Shown here one piece after another: positions 47,264-61,270 of a stretch of 64,000 bases of DNA (its first letter is position 1; every line of letters begins with the position of its first letter). The notes under the pieces are model-generated. The model was given only the letters and a program-made list of their open reading frames with translations. It did not search any database and had not been told where the DNA came from. Source of the stretch: Amoebidium appalachense (Eukaryota; Ichthyosporea); contig CAVNZM010000004.1 in assembly GCA_963693365.1 (NCBI GenBank), positions 11,098,001 to 11,162,000 on the forward strand, read 5' to 3'. The translations under genes were made by a program, and so were the position numbers.

Positions 47264-47870
47264 ACGGTGTGTGTCAATGTTTGCGTGTGCGTGTGCGTGT
47301 ATGCATGTGCACGTGTGTGTAAATGCGTGTGTGTAAATGTGTGTGTGTGCATGTATGCTTGTGTCCATGTGTGCGAAATGTGTGTGATGATGTGTGAGAT
47401 TGTTTAAAACTCCTTCAACAAGCTGAAATGTAGCAGACAAACACCTAATGATACACCCGGTATATGAGGGCTCCCGGGATTTGTGCCTACATGCAATGCA
47501 CGACAATTATAGGTGTTAGGAATGTGTAATTACAATACAACACTATAATGTGCAATTGGAAATCTTAACAGTTGCAGCTTTTTTATATTTATTACATCCT
47601 ATGCGGCCCTGTGCTCAATTTTTCCAATAATAGTATGTTCGGATCCATCGTGCCCCCGGGGCTCAAGTGCACGTGCCCGATCTGATTCACCTCTTTATCT
47701 AGTCCACAACTAGGCTGCAATACAAAACGACACCCACATCCACATATTTACATGTGCATCGAGGCCCACAGTCACCTACTCATCATCGGGCCACATAATA
47801 TCACTACCCGTACCACTACCCCCTTGTCACCAGCGTTCCAAATGTTCACGAAACCTGCAGACTCAAATGC

Positions 47871-47872
<2 letters not shown>

Positions 47873-47907
<35 letters not shown>

Positions 47908-47933
47908 CCGCCCCCCCCCCCCCCCCCCCCCCA
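47873..47933 (+). repeat. Poly-C tract
   Basis: About 60 C with a single CCGCCG interruption. Confidence 0.9.
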
Positions 47934-48294
47934 CGGTGACCGAGGAAGGGTCAAGGCGGCCGGGAAGGGGGGGCTACTAGAGCTGTAATTTTTTGCACAT
48001 ACCACATTTTCCTACTTTTTTTTCTACGTTTATAAAAACATATATCTATATTAGTGTGTTGTGTATCGATGTGTTCACTATGATGCACATGGACACTATT
48101 AGACTGCAACATTTGCTTCGACTTCGACAATTGAATCCAACTAAAAATGTAAACCTAGGCAGGAGTTTATTACACAGTACACCCCTAAAGGCTTTGTCTC
48201 CACACCATGAATTGTTAGATTTGCCTTGGGAAAAATGTTATATATATTTAATATCTGCTACAAACTCCATCAAACTATTTTTTTTAATTTTATT

Positions 48295-48346
<52 letters not shown>

Positions 48347-48607
48347 CGACGAAAAAAAATAACTGTAAAATGGAACGAAAAGCTCCCGTCTGGAAGAGAA
48401 AAGGAGATCGGTGAGGAACAGAATTCTACATCTATGCAATTTTCTGCAAGGCAGCACATTATCCTAGGCTAGTCATACCATTTTTATCAAAGCCTTTTAT
48501 AATACGTCAAAACATCGGGTATTGCCTCAAGCACCAGCAGGCATAAGGGGGCGAAGAAACAAGGTAGTGGTGAGGGGGTGGGAAAAAGAAGAAGCCAAAA
48601 AAAAAAA

Positions 48608-48641
<34 letters not shown>

Positions 48642-49430
48642 GAGGGCAGTGGGATTGAGAAAAAAGCTGGGGGTCTGTACGAGTATGTGCTTCGTCTTTG
48701 CCCCCTTTTTCTTGGCTTTTTATTTTTGCTACTCCTTTCTTTCTTTCCTTTCTTTTTCTCGTCCTTTTTTTTTTTCTTCTTCTTTTTTGTTTTGGTGGGG
48801 AAGGGGAGGGGGGAAGGGAGGGTTTTGGTGGGGAAGGGGGGGAGGGGGGAGGGGGGGGGGGGGGGGGGGGGAGGGGGGGAGGGGGGGAGGCCCTACGGTC
48901 AGATTCCTTGACGTATTCTCCCTCTTCGTTGGTTTCCCGGGCAAGGCCGAAATCAGTCACTTTGAATGCTGGGAAAGCTGCATGGAAAAAAGAAGAAGAA
49001 ATGAGTGAAGGGGGGGAACTGGGAGGGGGCACGTCGGATTCGGGTAACATTAGTGGATACAGGGGCAATAAATCGGTAGACACCAATAGTTCCTCGAACT
49101 AAAAACTATTGGAAATTCCGGGCTGGATGATAACTCACTATTATGAGTTTATAAAAAGCAGGGGACTCGTATTTTCCCTGAATTTATTATGTGTAAATCA
49201 GACATTGCCATTTTCCCTTTCATCTCTCCCTCTCTCCTTCTGCCTCTCTCTCTCTCCCTCTCTCTAACCCTCTTCCCCCCCTCCCCCCACTCTATCTCGC
49301 TATATCTTCCGAATTCCCCCCCTCCCCTCACCTCCCTCCAAGCCATCTCCCTCCCTCCCGAAGATGGCTCCCTCTTGGGGTGTAGAAGGTGAGAAGCAGG
49401 GATTTGGTGGTGGTGGTGGTGGTGGTGGGG

Positions 49431-49493
<63 letters not shown>

Positions 49494-49631
49494 CGACATA
49501 CGGACACCGGCGTTTTCCAGCTGGGCCGGGGGGGCCAGCATGCAGTTGCATGCACAATGCCCAGAACCGTCAGATGCTCCATGCCCAGCACAACCTGGTA
49601 GCTGTACCACACCCGCCCTGCCAGCCTGCAC

Positions 49632-49663
<32 letters not shown>

Positions 49664-49687
49664 GTGTGTGTTCGTGTGCACGTGAGT

Positions 49688-49718
<31 letters not shown>

Positions 49719-50922
49719 GGGGGGGGGGGGAGGGAGGGGGTGAGTGAGTGAGTGATTGAGTTTGTATTTTTGGCGTCTTCCTTATTCTGCGCCATTGGCC
49801 CGCTTTTTTGTATAGGTGTAATTTAATCATCAAGCCTTGAGTCTTTAACAAGTTCTTGCTGTCTCTCTCCCTCTTCATCCCGTCCTCTCTCTCCCCCCCC
49901 CCCCCCCTCCCCCTGCGCCCTCCCCAAACACCCCCCACAACTCCCCTGCCCTCTCTCATTCTCTCCTCCCTTTCTCTCTCTGTGTGTGTGTGTGGGTGGG
50001 TGGGAGGGTGTTTGTGTAGCTGGGTGGGTGTGTTCGTGCCGTATGCTACTTTTTATGGAAGCATATGTGCCCACACGTGGCAATTTAGTTGGGCCCGGTT
50101 CATGTGTATCTCCATCTCTCTCTTACTCTCTATCTATCTCTCTCTCTCTATCTATCTCTCTATCTCTCTCTCATCCTTTCTCTGTGTGTGTGTGTGCGCG
50201 CGCGCGCACCCGCGCGCATGTGTGTTGGAAGGGTGACAGGCGGAGGGGGGGGGGATAGAGGAGGAAGGAGAGAGGGGGAAGGGGGCGGTATGGGGGGAAA
50301 GAAGGGGGGGAGGGTGAGAGGGGTGGGATGGGGGGAGAGGAGGGGGGCCGGCGGGAGGGGGAATCCGGGGGGGGAAGGGGGGGGAGGGGGGGGGGGGGTG
50401 AGGGGGGGCTGTTACGGCAGTTGTGGTCCGACACTCTTCAATCTGTCCAAAAGGCTACCCTCGGGACGAAACTCCATCACCAGTTTGGGGTTTTCAGGCT
50501 TTGTGATGCCCATGCAGAACACAATGCTGGGGTGGTTGATCTGAAGCATCGTGGTCTGTGTGTGTGTGTGTGTGGTGGTGGTTGGGTGGGTGGGTGGGTG
50601 GGGGGGGGGGGGGGGGGGAGGGAGGGAGAGGGGGAAGGGGGGGGGGGGGGGGAGGGGGGGGGGGGGGGGGGGAATGTTAATTATGGGACGTGTGGTTCGT
50701 GCGTAAAATGGCCATTCCTCGCCTCCCCCTACAATGTGTGACACTTGGGACTTCGGGGGAGAGTGCTTTCACATGTGAACCGGGTGTGCTGCGATAAGAA
50801 ACACATTTGTCGGTCCGGGATAAGCATACATGATATGATGCAGGGGAGATGAAGAATATCCTCAATTGACTACAGGCAGGGTGGGTGGGTTGGGAGGTCG
50901 GGGCAGGGTGAGAGGAGAGGGG

Positions 50923-51004
<82 letters not shown>

Positions 51005-51409
51005 GAGGGGAAAGGGGGGAGGGGGGAGGGGATATATGCAGTACTGGTTTGGAAATATGAAGGAGGTGGCATCACAATTAAAAACACAAAACGTCAACCC
51101 CCCCCCCCCCCCCCCCCCCCCCCCGGAATCACACCCTTTATGTGTGTCTTGGTGTGGTCAAGGGAGAGGGGAGGGGGGTGGGGGGGAGGGGGGTATCAAT
51201 GAAGATTAGTAGAACTTTGTGTCATGTGTCATGGGGTTCCGAGTGGGTCAGTTTACGAATTTCAAAACATAAAATAAATCATAAAGCATAAAAAAATCAT
51301 AAAACATACCGCCTCTCTGCAGAGAAGAGAGTCGCTGTCGTTTCTTGTGCCTTTAAGGGTCTTAACGGCTACGGGATACCAGGTACCCTCCATGGATTGA
51401 AGGGCACCT

Positions 51410-51412
<3 letters not shown>

Positions 51413-51451
<39 letters not shown>

Positions 51452-51500
51452 ATGTGTGTGTGTGTGTGCATGTGTGTGTGTGTGTGTGCGTGTGCGTGTG

Positions 51501-51598
<98 letters not shown>

Positions 51599-51599
51599 G
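51413..51599 (+). repeat. (TG)n microsatellite abutting a kinase exon acceptor
   Basis: About 185 bases of TG with a few CATG/CGTG variants. On the coding strand it is (CA)n running into ACACAG, the acceptor of kinase exon 2 (51407). Confidence 0.9.
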
Positions 51600-51778
51600 T
51601 GTGTATCATGGCATCACGTAGTTAGATGACTGCTCTGAAGATTGGTGCTATGTACATGCACATGTCAGGGTCATAGGAGCTAATGTTGGGTGTTGTGCCT
51701 CTAGGAATGGGTGGGAGGGTAATACATGAGGTTGCTTGAAAGTTAGGGAGGGGGAGGGGATGGGGGTGAGGGCGGCGG

Positions 51779-51779
<1 letters not shown>

Positions 51780-51847
<68 letters not shown>
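51780..51847 (+). repeat. Poly-G tract, ~68 bases
   Basis: One of the longest uninterrupted homopolymers in the window, preceded by GGCGGCGGC. It lies in the first kinase intron, so it is C on the coding strand. Confidence 0.9.
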
Positions 51848-51848
<1 letters not shown>

Positions 51849-52168
51849 GCTTGCATGTGCGGTAAAATATCAGGAAGCAAAGACACTGGAAAGCCAGATA
51901 ATCATTGTGCATGGGAGGAGGGAGGGGATAAAAGCACGGGAGACGAAGCTTGGTGCGTAAGGCGGGAAAGTGTGACGTGTGGACTCACACACCCTTGCAA
52001 ACATTTCCGAAATTTCCATTTCCAAGCGTGGCTTTCTGAAACACGGTGAGCTTGTTCTCTGGGATTTTGTCTCCGGGATATTCTCTTCGAATTTGGAGAT
52101 AGACGGGGATAGGTGGTGGAATTTCCTGAATGACAGTGGAATAGTCGACAATAACTGGTGGGTCAACT

Positions 52169-52210
<42 letters not shown>

Positions 52211-52826
52211 GGCACACGTCTACTGCAAGGCAGGGCACATACATGGTCCCGTGGATCTCACTGATTATAGCTGCTATAAAAGCCCCTGTGAGTGAGTTAG
52301 TAAAGCAAGTAGTCATTTTACAACACGATTATCAGCGCAAAAAATGATGCCCTAATAAACAAGCCTATCCTCGAAGGGCCGTGCTGTATTGAGGTGCACG
52401 TGGGTGCATGCAAGCTTGCCGGTGTCGGCCGAGGGCGGGGAAGAGGAGGTAACACTAGTAGGAATCTGACCAGTGAATACAGTTACACGTTGGGTTGAAC
52501 GTTTACAGGACACATGCTGAGACAAACATTCAAGGACGCAACATCGACAAACATCAGCAAAACGTGCAGTATGCAACACAAGCAGACCCTATATTTATCA
52601 AGAGGAGCCGGGGCCCAAGTCATCAATTTTACTGACTCGGCGTTGTGTATACGAAACCCAACTTACAATAGACATCAGCTTCGATTAATGGAACTTGGAG
52701 AGTCATCCGTTTTGATCAAACAGGGAAGTGGGTGGGTGGGTGTGGGTACGAGTGTACATGTGTGTGTGTCACTGTGCTTGTGCTTGTGCTTGTGTGTGTG
52801 TGTGTGTCACTGTGCTTGTGCTTGTG

Positions 52827-52882
<56 letters not shown>

Positions 52883-53575
52883 GGGGAGGGGAAGAGTGAC
52901 TCGGTGTGTTTGTGTGTGTGTGTGTGTGGGGCGGGGGGAGGGGATGGGGATGGGGGGACCAAAGAAAGTAACGCGTAAATGCAATGATGACACAGACACC
53001 CAACATGGTACAGTACTGTGTCGTGACAGTTTACTATCATAGTATGTTCTTGGGGCGGCACCTGTCCCACATAGCAGGTATCGTGCAGTGCCGCTTACAA
53101 ATATTTACAGCAACCACTGACAGTGTAGTCAGGTCCATGGGGACTGCACATATGAGTGATATCACGAGTAATTCGGGTGGCAATGGCTAGGTTATGCTGC
53201 AAATCACTGCTACTCACAATCATAATATTAGAGGCAAGACTATGATAGGGTACCATCCATACCACACATCACATTAAATTGCAAACACTGACCAAAAAAA
53301 AAAAAAAAAGTTCCGATTGCACAATGGCTTGTGCTGCACAGACATGGAAAGCTTAATCCCGGGGATCCTGCCCAACCACATCAATCTCTCTCTCTCTCTC
53401 TCTCTCCCCCCCCCCCAAAAAAAAAATCAATAATAAAAAACACACGATCAACAACATAGCACGTGTGCATGCCCTGGGCCTCTACAGACCCGGACTGCTA
53501 ATACTCTTTTCTTAGCATCCACACGCACAACAAAAGCTGCCTTCCATACCTTACACACTTCATTCCCGAAAAATG

Positions 53576-53854
53576 TTACATAACAATTTCGGGTTCCGGG
53601 ATATTTGCCGAGATAGACTTGTGAGGCAGCACCTTTGCGCCGTTAATGTAAACCTCATCAGAGACCGTCACATCTTCACCCAATACCGTCACCCCGTCCA
53701 GACGGGCCCACCTTCCCACGACTGACTGCCAGCCAATGATTGAGTTGCGCACCCACGCATGTGATTTGACAATCGCACCGTCCATAATCGTCGATCGCTG
53801 CACACGTGCACCTGGGAAAAAAAACGGGGTGATGCAATATTGAGGGGAGTGTAC

Positions 53855-53900
<46 letters not shown>

Positions 53901-53923
53901 GGTGGGTGGGTGGGTATGTGTGT

Positions 53924-53967
<44 letters not shown>

Positions 53968-54136
53968 GATTGGTGGCGTATGAGAGATGGTTGGGTGAGG
54001 GGAAGCAGAGAGAGCAATGGGATGGGAAAAGGCAGAACCAGGAGCAGGCACGAAGGGAGAGGAAGGGGGGAGGGAGAGAGGGAGGGGGATACGCATACAT
54101 GGGTCATGCATACACATGCTTCTGGAGAAGGTTTAA

Positions 54137-54170
<34 letters not shown>

Positions 54171-54178
54171 ATGCATGC

Positions 54179-54209
<31 letters not shown>

Positions 54210-56281
54210 TGCATGCATGTGTGCGTGGGCGCAGGTTGTGTGCTATGTTATGACTGGACTATCAATACGGAGAGGTAGATTGGAAAATTGTGGAGAAGCT
54301 CAAGCGAAGAGTGTTTTTGCTGCCGAGGTGTGGAAACTTTGTGGCAATGTGCAGCTTGTGCGTGATGTGTCGTGTAGTGTATGCATGTGATGTGTGTGTG
54401 TGTGCATGTGTGCATGCGCGCGCATGTGTGCTCCTGGTGGCGGTGGTGGATAGTGTCCCGAGGGCAGGGGCAAAGTGGGGCCTGGGGGGGGAGGGGGGGG
54501 GGTCTTACCATCTTCCAAAACGACATTCTTGCCGATGCACACATTCGGGCCAATCAGGCAGCCCTTTCCAATCCTAGCAGTGGGGTCCTAAAAATAGACC
54601 GTGTCAATGGGCTATCATACTCAATAGTAGTGGGCCTGCGTGAACAGCCAGGTCCAGGTTCGGATTGGGATCATGGTAAGCGGTTAAATTCCACGTATCA
54701 GACCAAAGATGTGTGTGATTAGATCTCGACGTCTGAATTTTGCATTCCTTCGCAGAAATCCAGACCTCGGTTACAAAAATCGAGGGTCGTTTTTCGGAAC
54801 CGAGGTCTTGATTTTAGATTCATCGGATTGGTCAAAAGTTTGCGCAAAAGATCACCCATTGGATAAAGACCATTTACATAAGGTACCTTTAATCTTTCCC
54901 AAGAAATGCTGGTGCCATGTGCGTAATTTCTGGTCAGCGTAAAATAGCCCAAGGTTTGTATATATATATATAAGGTTAGAAAAGGAAGACGGCCACCAAA
55001 GCAAGAAAAAAAAAAACATTGACTTGCAAAAGGGATGCCAGGAATTATGATACATTCTATAAAATAATCACACACTTTCGACCTTTTATAAACTTGCTTT
55101 TATCATATGTTATTAATGAGTATAATGTGCCCTATATGAAGAATAAGACCCGCCAGGCCCGCGGATCCGAAAAAGCAGCCAGCCGGCGGACTGGATTGTC
55201 CGCCGCCGATCGCTTTGAGGAGTATCTGGACTGCCGCAGGCTGGATTTCAGTCCCGATTTCGTAAAGGTTTAGCCAAACCAATCTGGACCTGGACCTGGC
55301 TGTTCACGCACATCCAGCCATAGTCGCCATGTGGAAATAAAACAAAGGCAGGAAGGGTGGGAATATTGCCCAACTTGGCGGTGGACACATAACGATTCAT
55401 AAAGTGACCGAAATGGATGTGGCTTACTATGGATGGATGTTGCAACACCTTGTGAGTTGGTGCGTGCTGCACACGTGTACACGTGCCTGTGTGTGTATGC
55501 CTGTGTGTGCGCGTGCATGTGTGTTTTGACATTACTACCCATCTCCGTTACCTTTCCTACTCCTCCTTCGAACCACCTCACGTACATCGCCATCAAGCAC
55601 ACAACCCCCCCCCCCCCCCCCCCCTTTTCCCCGGGGCCCCTCCCCTCCCCTCTTCATTTGGACCCCCCCCCCCCCTCCCCCCCCCAAACACCAAATACAC
55701 ATCCACAAATCCATCCGCCTGCCCAGACACTAAGACATTATCCCACCCCATCACCCCCACTTCTATGTCTGTGTATGCTTATGTGACACAGTGAAACACA
55801 CCGTGTGACGCCGTACAACACATGCAGGGCAGGGCACATACCACGAGCACATCGCCCACAAAGGACTCCCCGGAGGCCAATGCCTCAGGCTCCTTCTCCC
55901 TCAGGGAGTTGAGGTACAAGCACATGCCCGTGAGGTAGTCCTTGGGCTGCCCAACGTCCATCCAAAACCCTGAATGGGGGAGAAAGGGTGAGAATGGTGT
56001 GTGTTTGTGTGTGTGTGTGTGTATTTGTGTGTGTGTGTGCATGTGCGTGTGTGTGCATACGCGGGTCCGTGTGCATGCGCTGGCCTTGAAGTACGGGCCA
56101 CGGTTCTGTATGCGAATGGTGGTGGGGGGGAGGGGGGGGGGATTGTCTTAACATCCGCTAACGGATTGCATAGGGCCGAGCTGAAAAGCAGGGAAGAAAC
56201 CATCACATCCATCTTTCAATTCTTCCCCAACGAGGTCATGCACATTAACGTTTTTATCCTCATGTATAGGCTTCCTCAATT

Positions 56282-56316
<35 letters not shown>

Positions 56317-57019
56317 AAAAAATATCTCTCTTCCATTTCACCCCTGTAATGCTGTGTCTTCCCCTTCCACCTGCTACACTGTGCATGGATAATACCACTG
56401 AGCCACGTACCCTCCAGGTTCATGCAGTAGAGGTTCTTGTCGTGGGCCATCTTGGGAAACACCTCCTTCTCAATGGATGTGGGCTTGAGCTATCGGGAAA
56501 GCAAAAACGTCAGCACAGCACTGTGACACACGTACTGAGAAGCTTGCCCCCTCCCCCCCTCCCCCAAACACACACACACACACACACACACAAAAAAAAA
56601 AAGTGATAGCATAATGCTCACACAACCCCATCTTTCACACTGCCATCAACAAGGGAATCCAGCACCCACGAATGTTTGTGCATGTGCACTCAAAAACGCA
56701 AGCCAAGAGCACCCACGTCTAACCAACCCCCCCACCCCCCCTTTCCCCTTTCCACCCCATCCCCCAACCCTCTTTTGCCCCCCCCCCCCCCCCCCCCCCC
56801 CCTCCTCCCCACTCACACAAAAAATTAGTCCCTCCCCCCTCCCCCCAGCCCTTCACAGTCCAACCTATGTGTTGGGGACTGCTACATTATGTGTTATATT
56901 ACTATGGTCCCATAAATAGCACTACGATTTTGTGACACACTAGGAGGGCATTCAACCCATGGGGGCTCTACACCGGGCCCGAGGGGAGAAGGGGGGGGTG
57001 GGAGAGGAGGAGGGAAGGG

Positions 57020-57051
<32 letters not shown>

Positions 57052-59348
57052 TTGTGGTGGTTGTGGTTGTGGTGGTGGGGGGGGGGGGGGGGGGGTAGAG
57101 GGCGGAGCTCTATATCGAGGTTCGACTGTATAAAAACCAACACATAGGCACAGGCACATACCTCGATCCTATCCAGAACGGAGGGGTTGAGCAGATAGAT
57201 GCCTGCATTGATCTTGTTGGACACAAACACAGACGGCTTCTCAACAAACTGAATAATCTCCCCGTTGGGCTCCGCAACAATCACACCATACTTGGATGGG
57301 TCGTCCACCTTGGTCACTGTGTGCGTGTATGTGTGTGTGTACATGTGTTGTGTGTGTGTGTGTGTGTGTGCCTGAACGTATGTGTGCGTGTATGCATGTG
57401 TGCGTGTGCCTGTACGTGTGTGTGCGTGTATGCGTGTGTGTGTACGTGTGTACGTGTGTACGTGTGTACGTGTGTGTGTGTGTGTGTGTGAATGTGTGGG
57501 TGTGAGTGTGCGTGTGCGTGTGCGTGTGTGTGTGTGTGAGTGTGAGTGAGTGTGAATGAAGGAAATCTTAAACACGCATTCGAGACATTTATTATTGGGG
57601 GGGGGGGGGCTGGGGGTGGGGGGGGGGGGGGGAGGGGGGAAGGGCAGGTTCATAAAATGGCGATGAGGACGAGTACGTTTGGGAAGATACAGAAAAGGGA
57701 CAGGGACTTTATATTGTATTGCACAACGGGGGGCGGGGGTGAGTGGGTGGGTGAAATGGGAAGGAGGGGGCCAGGGGGGGGGGGGGGGAGGGGGACAAGG
57801 GGGGGAGGGGGGTTGAGGGGAAGGGGGAAAGGGAGGGGTATCGAACCTAATGCACAGTTAATCAAAAGAATAGAACAGCAGAGGATGTTGCAAGGCAGAT
57901 GAGATAATTACAACACACACTCAGTACGCAACACAAGTAAAGCCCTTTCGGGGGGACCGGGGGAGGGGGGGGGGGGGGGGGGGAGGAAGAGGAAGGGGGG
58001 GAGGAGGAGGAGGGAGGGTAAGGGCTGGTGGTTCAGGTGGTGGTGGTGGTGATAGGGGGGAGGGGGGGAGGAGGTAGGGGGAGGGGGTGGGGGGGGGGGG
58101 GGGGAGGGGGGAGGGGAGTGGGGGGGGGGGGCATACCAACAAGAGTACCCTCCTTTCCGTGTGCTTTGTGGAAGCGTGCCATCTCGGCGAAGGGAAAGTC
58201 ACAGATAATGTCGCTGTTGAGAACAAAGAAAGGCTCCGTGCCGGAAAGAAGGTCACGGGCAAGAGCAAGCGGACCGGCGGTGCCCAGAGGCTCGGTTTCC
58301 TGAGAAATGCTAATGGTGATGCCAAGCTGTGTGTGTACGTGTACGCGTGTGTTTGTACGCGCGTGTGTGTGTGTGTATGTTTCAGTGTTAGTGATAGCCA
58401 TGCGACTTAAGCAAACCATGCCGGAACAGGAAAATGGTGTACTGATGAAGGCAGGGAGGAGAGGAGGGAGGAGGGTGAGGAAGAGGGGGGGGAGAGAGGG
58501 GGGAGGGGGGCAGAGCACTCAAGGAACCTCAGATGCAAGAGCCGGAAGGGGGCCGGGGGAGGGGGGGGGGGTTTGCTACGGACAGGCGATTGAAAAAAAA
58601 GGGGAACGATGGTTTGAGGGCGGGGGGGGGGGGGGGGGGGGGGAGGGAGGGATGGAGGGATGGATGGATGGAGGGAGGGAGGGAGAGGGGGGGGGGGAGA
58701 GAGAGAGTGATAAGATGAATGGACGACTAGCCTCACACTGAAACCAAACTACCATTTAACCATATTCACTACTCCCCTCTCCTTTCTCCTTCTCCCAACC
58801 ACACCCGATAGCCATGCAGGCCCCGGCAGCCATGTGCTATACACATGCGCGCACACCCACACCCACACACCCACACACACAGCCACACACACACACACCT
58901 CGGCCTCGTATTTCTTGAGGAAGGACTCCATGACCTCTGCACGGTAGTTGACAGCCAGCACGATGTGGTTGACCCCAGCCTGATTCCAAGACTCAAGTTA
59001 GCTTAACCTACCACATACTCTCCATCCCCCCCTCGCCCCCTCACACACACACACATCATTCTCCGGCCCTCCTCTTCCACACTCAACCACATGCCTTTCT
59101 GCGTACAACCGCTTTCTCATCTCCACCTCCCCCCCCCCCCCCCCCCCCCCCCCCCCCACTTGCCCCTTGATTGGTACACACTTGGATATTAACACAGACA
59201 CACATGCCATGTTACCACTTCCCTTCTCTCACACCCTAAAAAAGCCATATCCTCACATCAACATCATCCCCACCCCCTTCCTCCCCCCCCCCCCCCCCCC
59301 CCCTCCCCGGCCAGGACACACCCACCCACACCCACACCCACACCCACA

Positions 59349-59379
<31 letters not shown>

Positions 59380-59877
59380 AACCTCTCCACTGACAACCCC
59401 AACCTTACTGTTCTTTGGGCACACCAGCATATGCAAGTGATACAGCTCCCCTTTCTCTCACCATCTCTCATAGTTTCCTCCCTTTTGGGTTCCCCGGCAG
59501 CCCCTACCCTCCTCTACCACCATCATCACCACCACCATCACACACACACACACACAGGCTCATACATGGGCGCCCTAGCGTAACACCCACCCACGCACCC
59601 ACCCATACACACAAACCTACACGCCCACACACAAGACACACACACACACAGACACACAGACAAACACCCACACGCCCACACACAGACACACAGACACACA
59701 CAGACACACACACACACACGCGCGCACACACATACACACGCTACTTGCCTTGACCAGCTCGTAGATCTGATGCAGCACCATGGCCTTGTTTCCAAACGGC
59801 ACCATGGGCTTGGGCAGAGTCAGGGTTAGGGGGCGCAGGCGGGTGCCATAGCCACCAACAAGAATCAGAGCCTTCAT
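53576..59877 (-). CDS. GMPPB: Mannose-1-phosphate guanylyltransferase beta (GDP-mannose pyrophosphorylase), eight exons
   Basis: Exons (minus): 59877-59749, 58979-58899, 58326-58137, 57316-57162, 56489-56411, 55969-55842, 54587-54509 and 53811-53576 (TAA). All phases agree, giving 358 residues (human GMPPB has 360). The enzyme makes GDP-mannose and pyrophosphate from GTP and mannose-1-phosphate in the cytosol, feeding glycosylation, GPI anchors and similar uses. The N-terminal nucleotidyltransferase shows [18 protein letters not shown] and PKP (residues 1-24), [33 protein letters not shown] and [10 protein letters not shown]. The C-terminal left-handed beta-helix shows [19 protein letters not shown] and [13 protein letters not shown], ending [16 protein letters not shown] as in other eukaryotic GMPPBs. 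The first intron starts GCAAGT (GC-AG); the other seven are GT-AG. No catalytic residue looks missing. Confidence 0.95.
54637..55310. mobile_element. Candidate MITE with 32-base terminal inverted repeats in GMPPB intron 6
   Basis: 54637-54668 (TGCGTGAACAGCCAGGTCCA, continuing GGTTCGGATTGG) is matched in inverse by 55279-55310 with two mismatches. The ~674-base interior is AT-rich with a (TA)n patch, and near its right end has a short plus-strand open stretch ([20 protein letters not shown]) of unknown origin. No clear target-site duplication could be identified at the ends as drawn. Confidence 0.6.
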
Positions 59878-59938
59878 AGTGCTGAGTAGATGAATGTTTC
59901 CTGTGTGGAATGTGATTGTTTAAATTGGCTCAAAGAGA

Positions 59939-60136
<198 letters not shown>

Positions 60137-61002
60137 GCTCGTTGTGCCGACGTTATACTTAAGAGATAGTGACCGAAGGTGTGGTTCGATCGAGCTGGGT
60201 CTGCTGAGACTTAGCACATGGCAATTTTAGCAAATCAGTGGATGTTGGTCACAAAAACCTCACTCGGTCATTTCGATAAACGTAGACACACCCAGAAGTT
60301 AACTAAATAGCACTTCAACGAACTCTTACACAACTTGGACTGGGTCCCTTCACAACCCTGGTCATAGAGGAAACCCTTCCACACTCCGTCACATAGCATG
60401 TTTGACTAGGTGGATCTCTGACCAACCCCTTCACTTCCCCGCTCCAACTCCTTCCTTTTTTCCACGAACTCCCTGTCAAGGACCAGTAAACTCCTTTACC
60501 TAGGGTAAACGCGTTGGCAAGCAAGAAAACTGTAAACGGTTTTGGCAGGTGTACCGGTCTTGGGGGCTTTTGTCCCGGCGAATCGACGGCGAATCTGGTG
60601 TGGCACGATTTGATTGGATAAGTAGATAAGGTGATTCGCTAGATCTACAGTTGCTATGCCACAAGGAACTCAATAACCAATCAACGTGCAGGCTATTCGG
60701 CTTTTTCCACCCCGAACAGGGCAGGGCTGGAGCTCCCCTAGGCATTTTCTCACCTCTGTCACACCTCTCGAGATCTGTCTCCGAAGATCGCCCCCTCCCT
60801 TCCCTTAATCCCTTCGGTTCATTTTCCTGGCACTCATAAATATATGTGCAGGTTGTTTCCAAACCAAGGCATCTTCGCCCCCCCCCCCCCCCCCCCCCCC
60901 CGGGCCACCGTGCCCCCCCCCCCCCCCCCCCCCCCCCCGCCTCCCCAACCCCATCCCCACCCACCCGCCCACCCACCCATTCACCCATCCACCCTCCTTA
61001 CA

Positions 61003-61110
61003 CACACACGCGCGCGCGCGCGCACACGCACGCAGGCACGCAGGCACGCAGGCACGCACGCAGGCACGCACGCAGGCACGCAGGCACGCACGCACGCACG
61101 CACACGCGCG

Positions 61111-61149
<39 letters not shown>

Positions 61150-61270
61150 AAAAAAAAAGAAGCAGACACACACTGGCATGCACACGCATGCACACACGCG
61201 CGCACACACATGCACAAGCACACACTGTCAGGGACACACACACAAACACACACACACATACACACGCACG
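61003..61270 (+). repeat. (CA)n/(CG)n/GCAGGCAC microsatellite
   Basis: CACACG, CGCGCGCG and repeated GCACGCAG units grade into (CA)n, with an A tract near 61147. Confidence 0.9.

Larger units (their letters stand above)
46802..52166 (-). pseudogene. Tyrosine-kinase-like gene with a broken catalytic loop
   Basis: Exons (minus): 52166-51993, 51407-51310, 50555-50416, 49625-49502 and 48968-48897, phases consistent; 47006-46953 and 46904-46802 are tentative. Exon 1 has the Gly loop LGNGNFGNVCKG; exon 2 the Lys strand [11 protein letters not shown]; exon 3 MLQINHPSIVFCMG and LVMEFRPEGSLLDRL (hinge); exon 4 YQVVLGMEHLTVLGIVH; exon 5 FKVTDFGLARETNEEGEY. Family members read H-R-D-L-x-x-R-N after 'GIVH', with Asp as catalytic base. 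Here CAT is followed by GC, then AACTGCATG (N-C-M), so about 16 bases encoding R-D-L-x-x-R are absent and the frame shifts. Downstream of the break the shifted frame joins exon 5 in phase, so splicing is otherwise intact. The tentative exon at 47006 has WLAPTETL, like the P+1 loop 'WLAPE'. The 5' end is not identified. A sequencing or assembly deletion would explain the data equally well. Confidence 0.65.
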
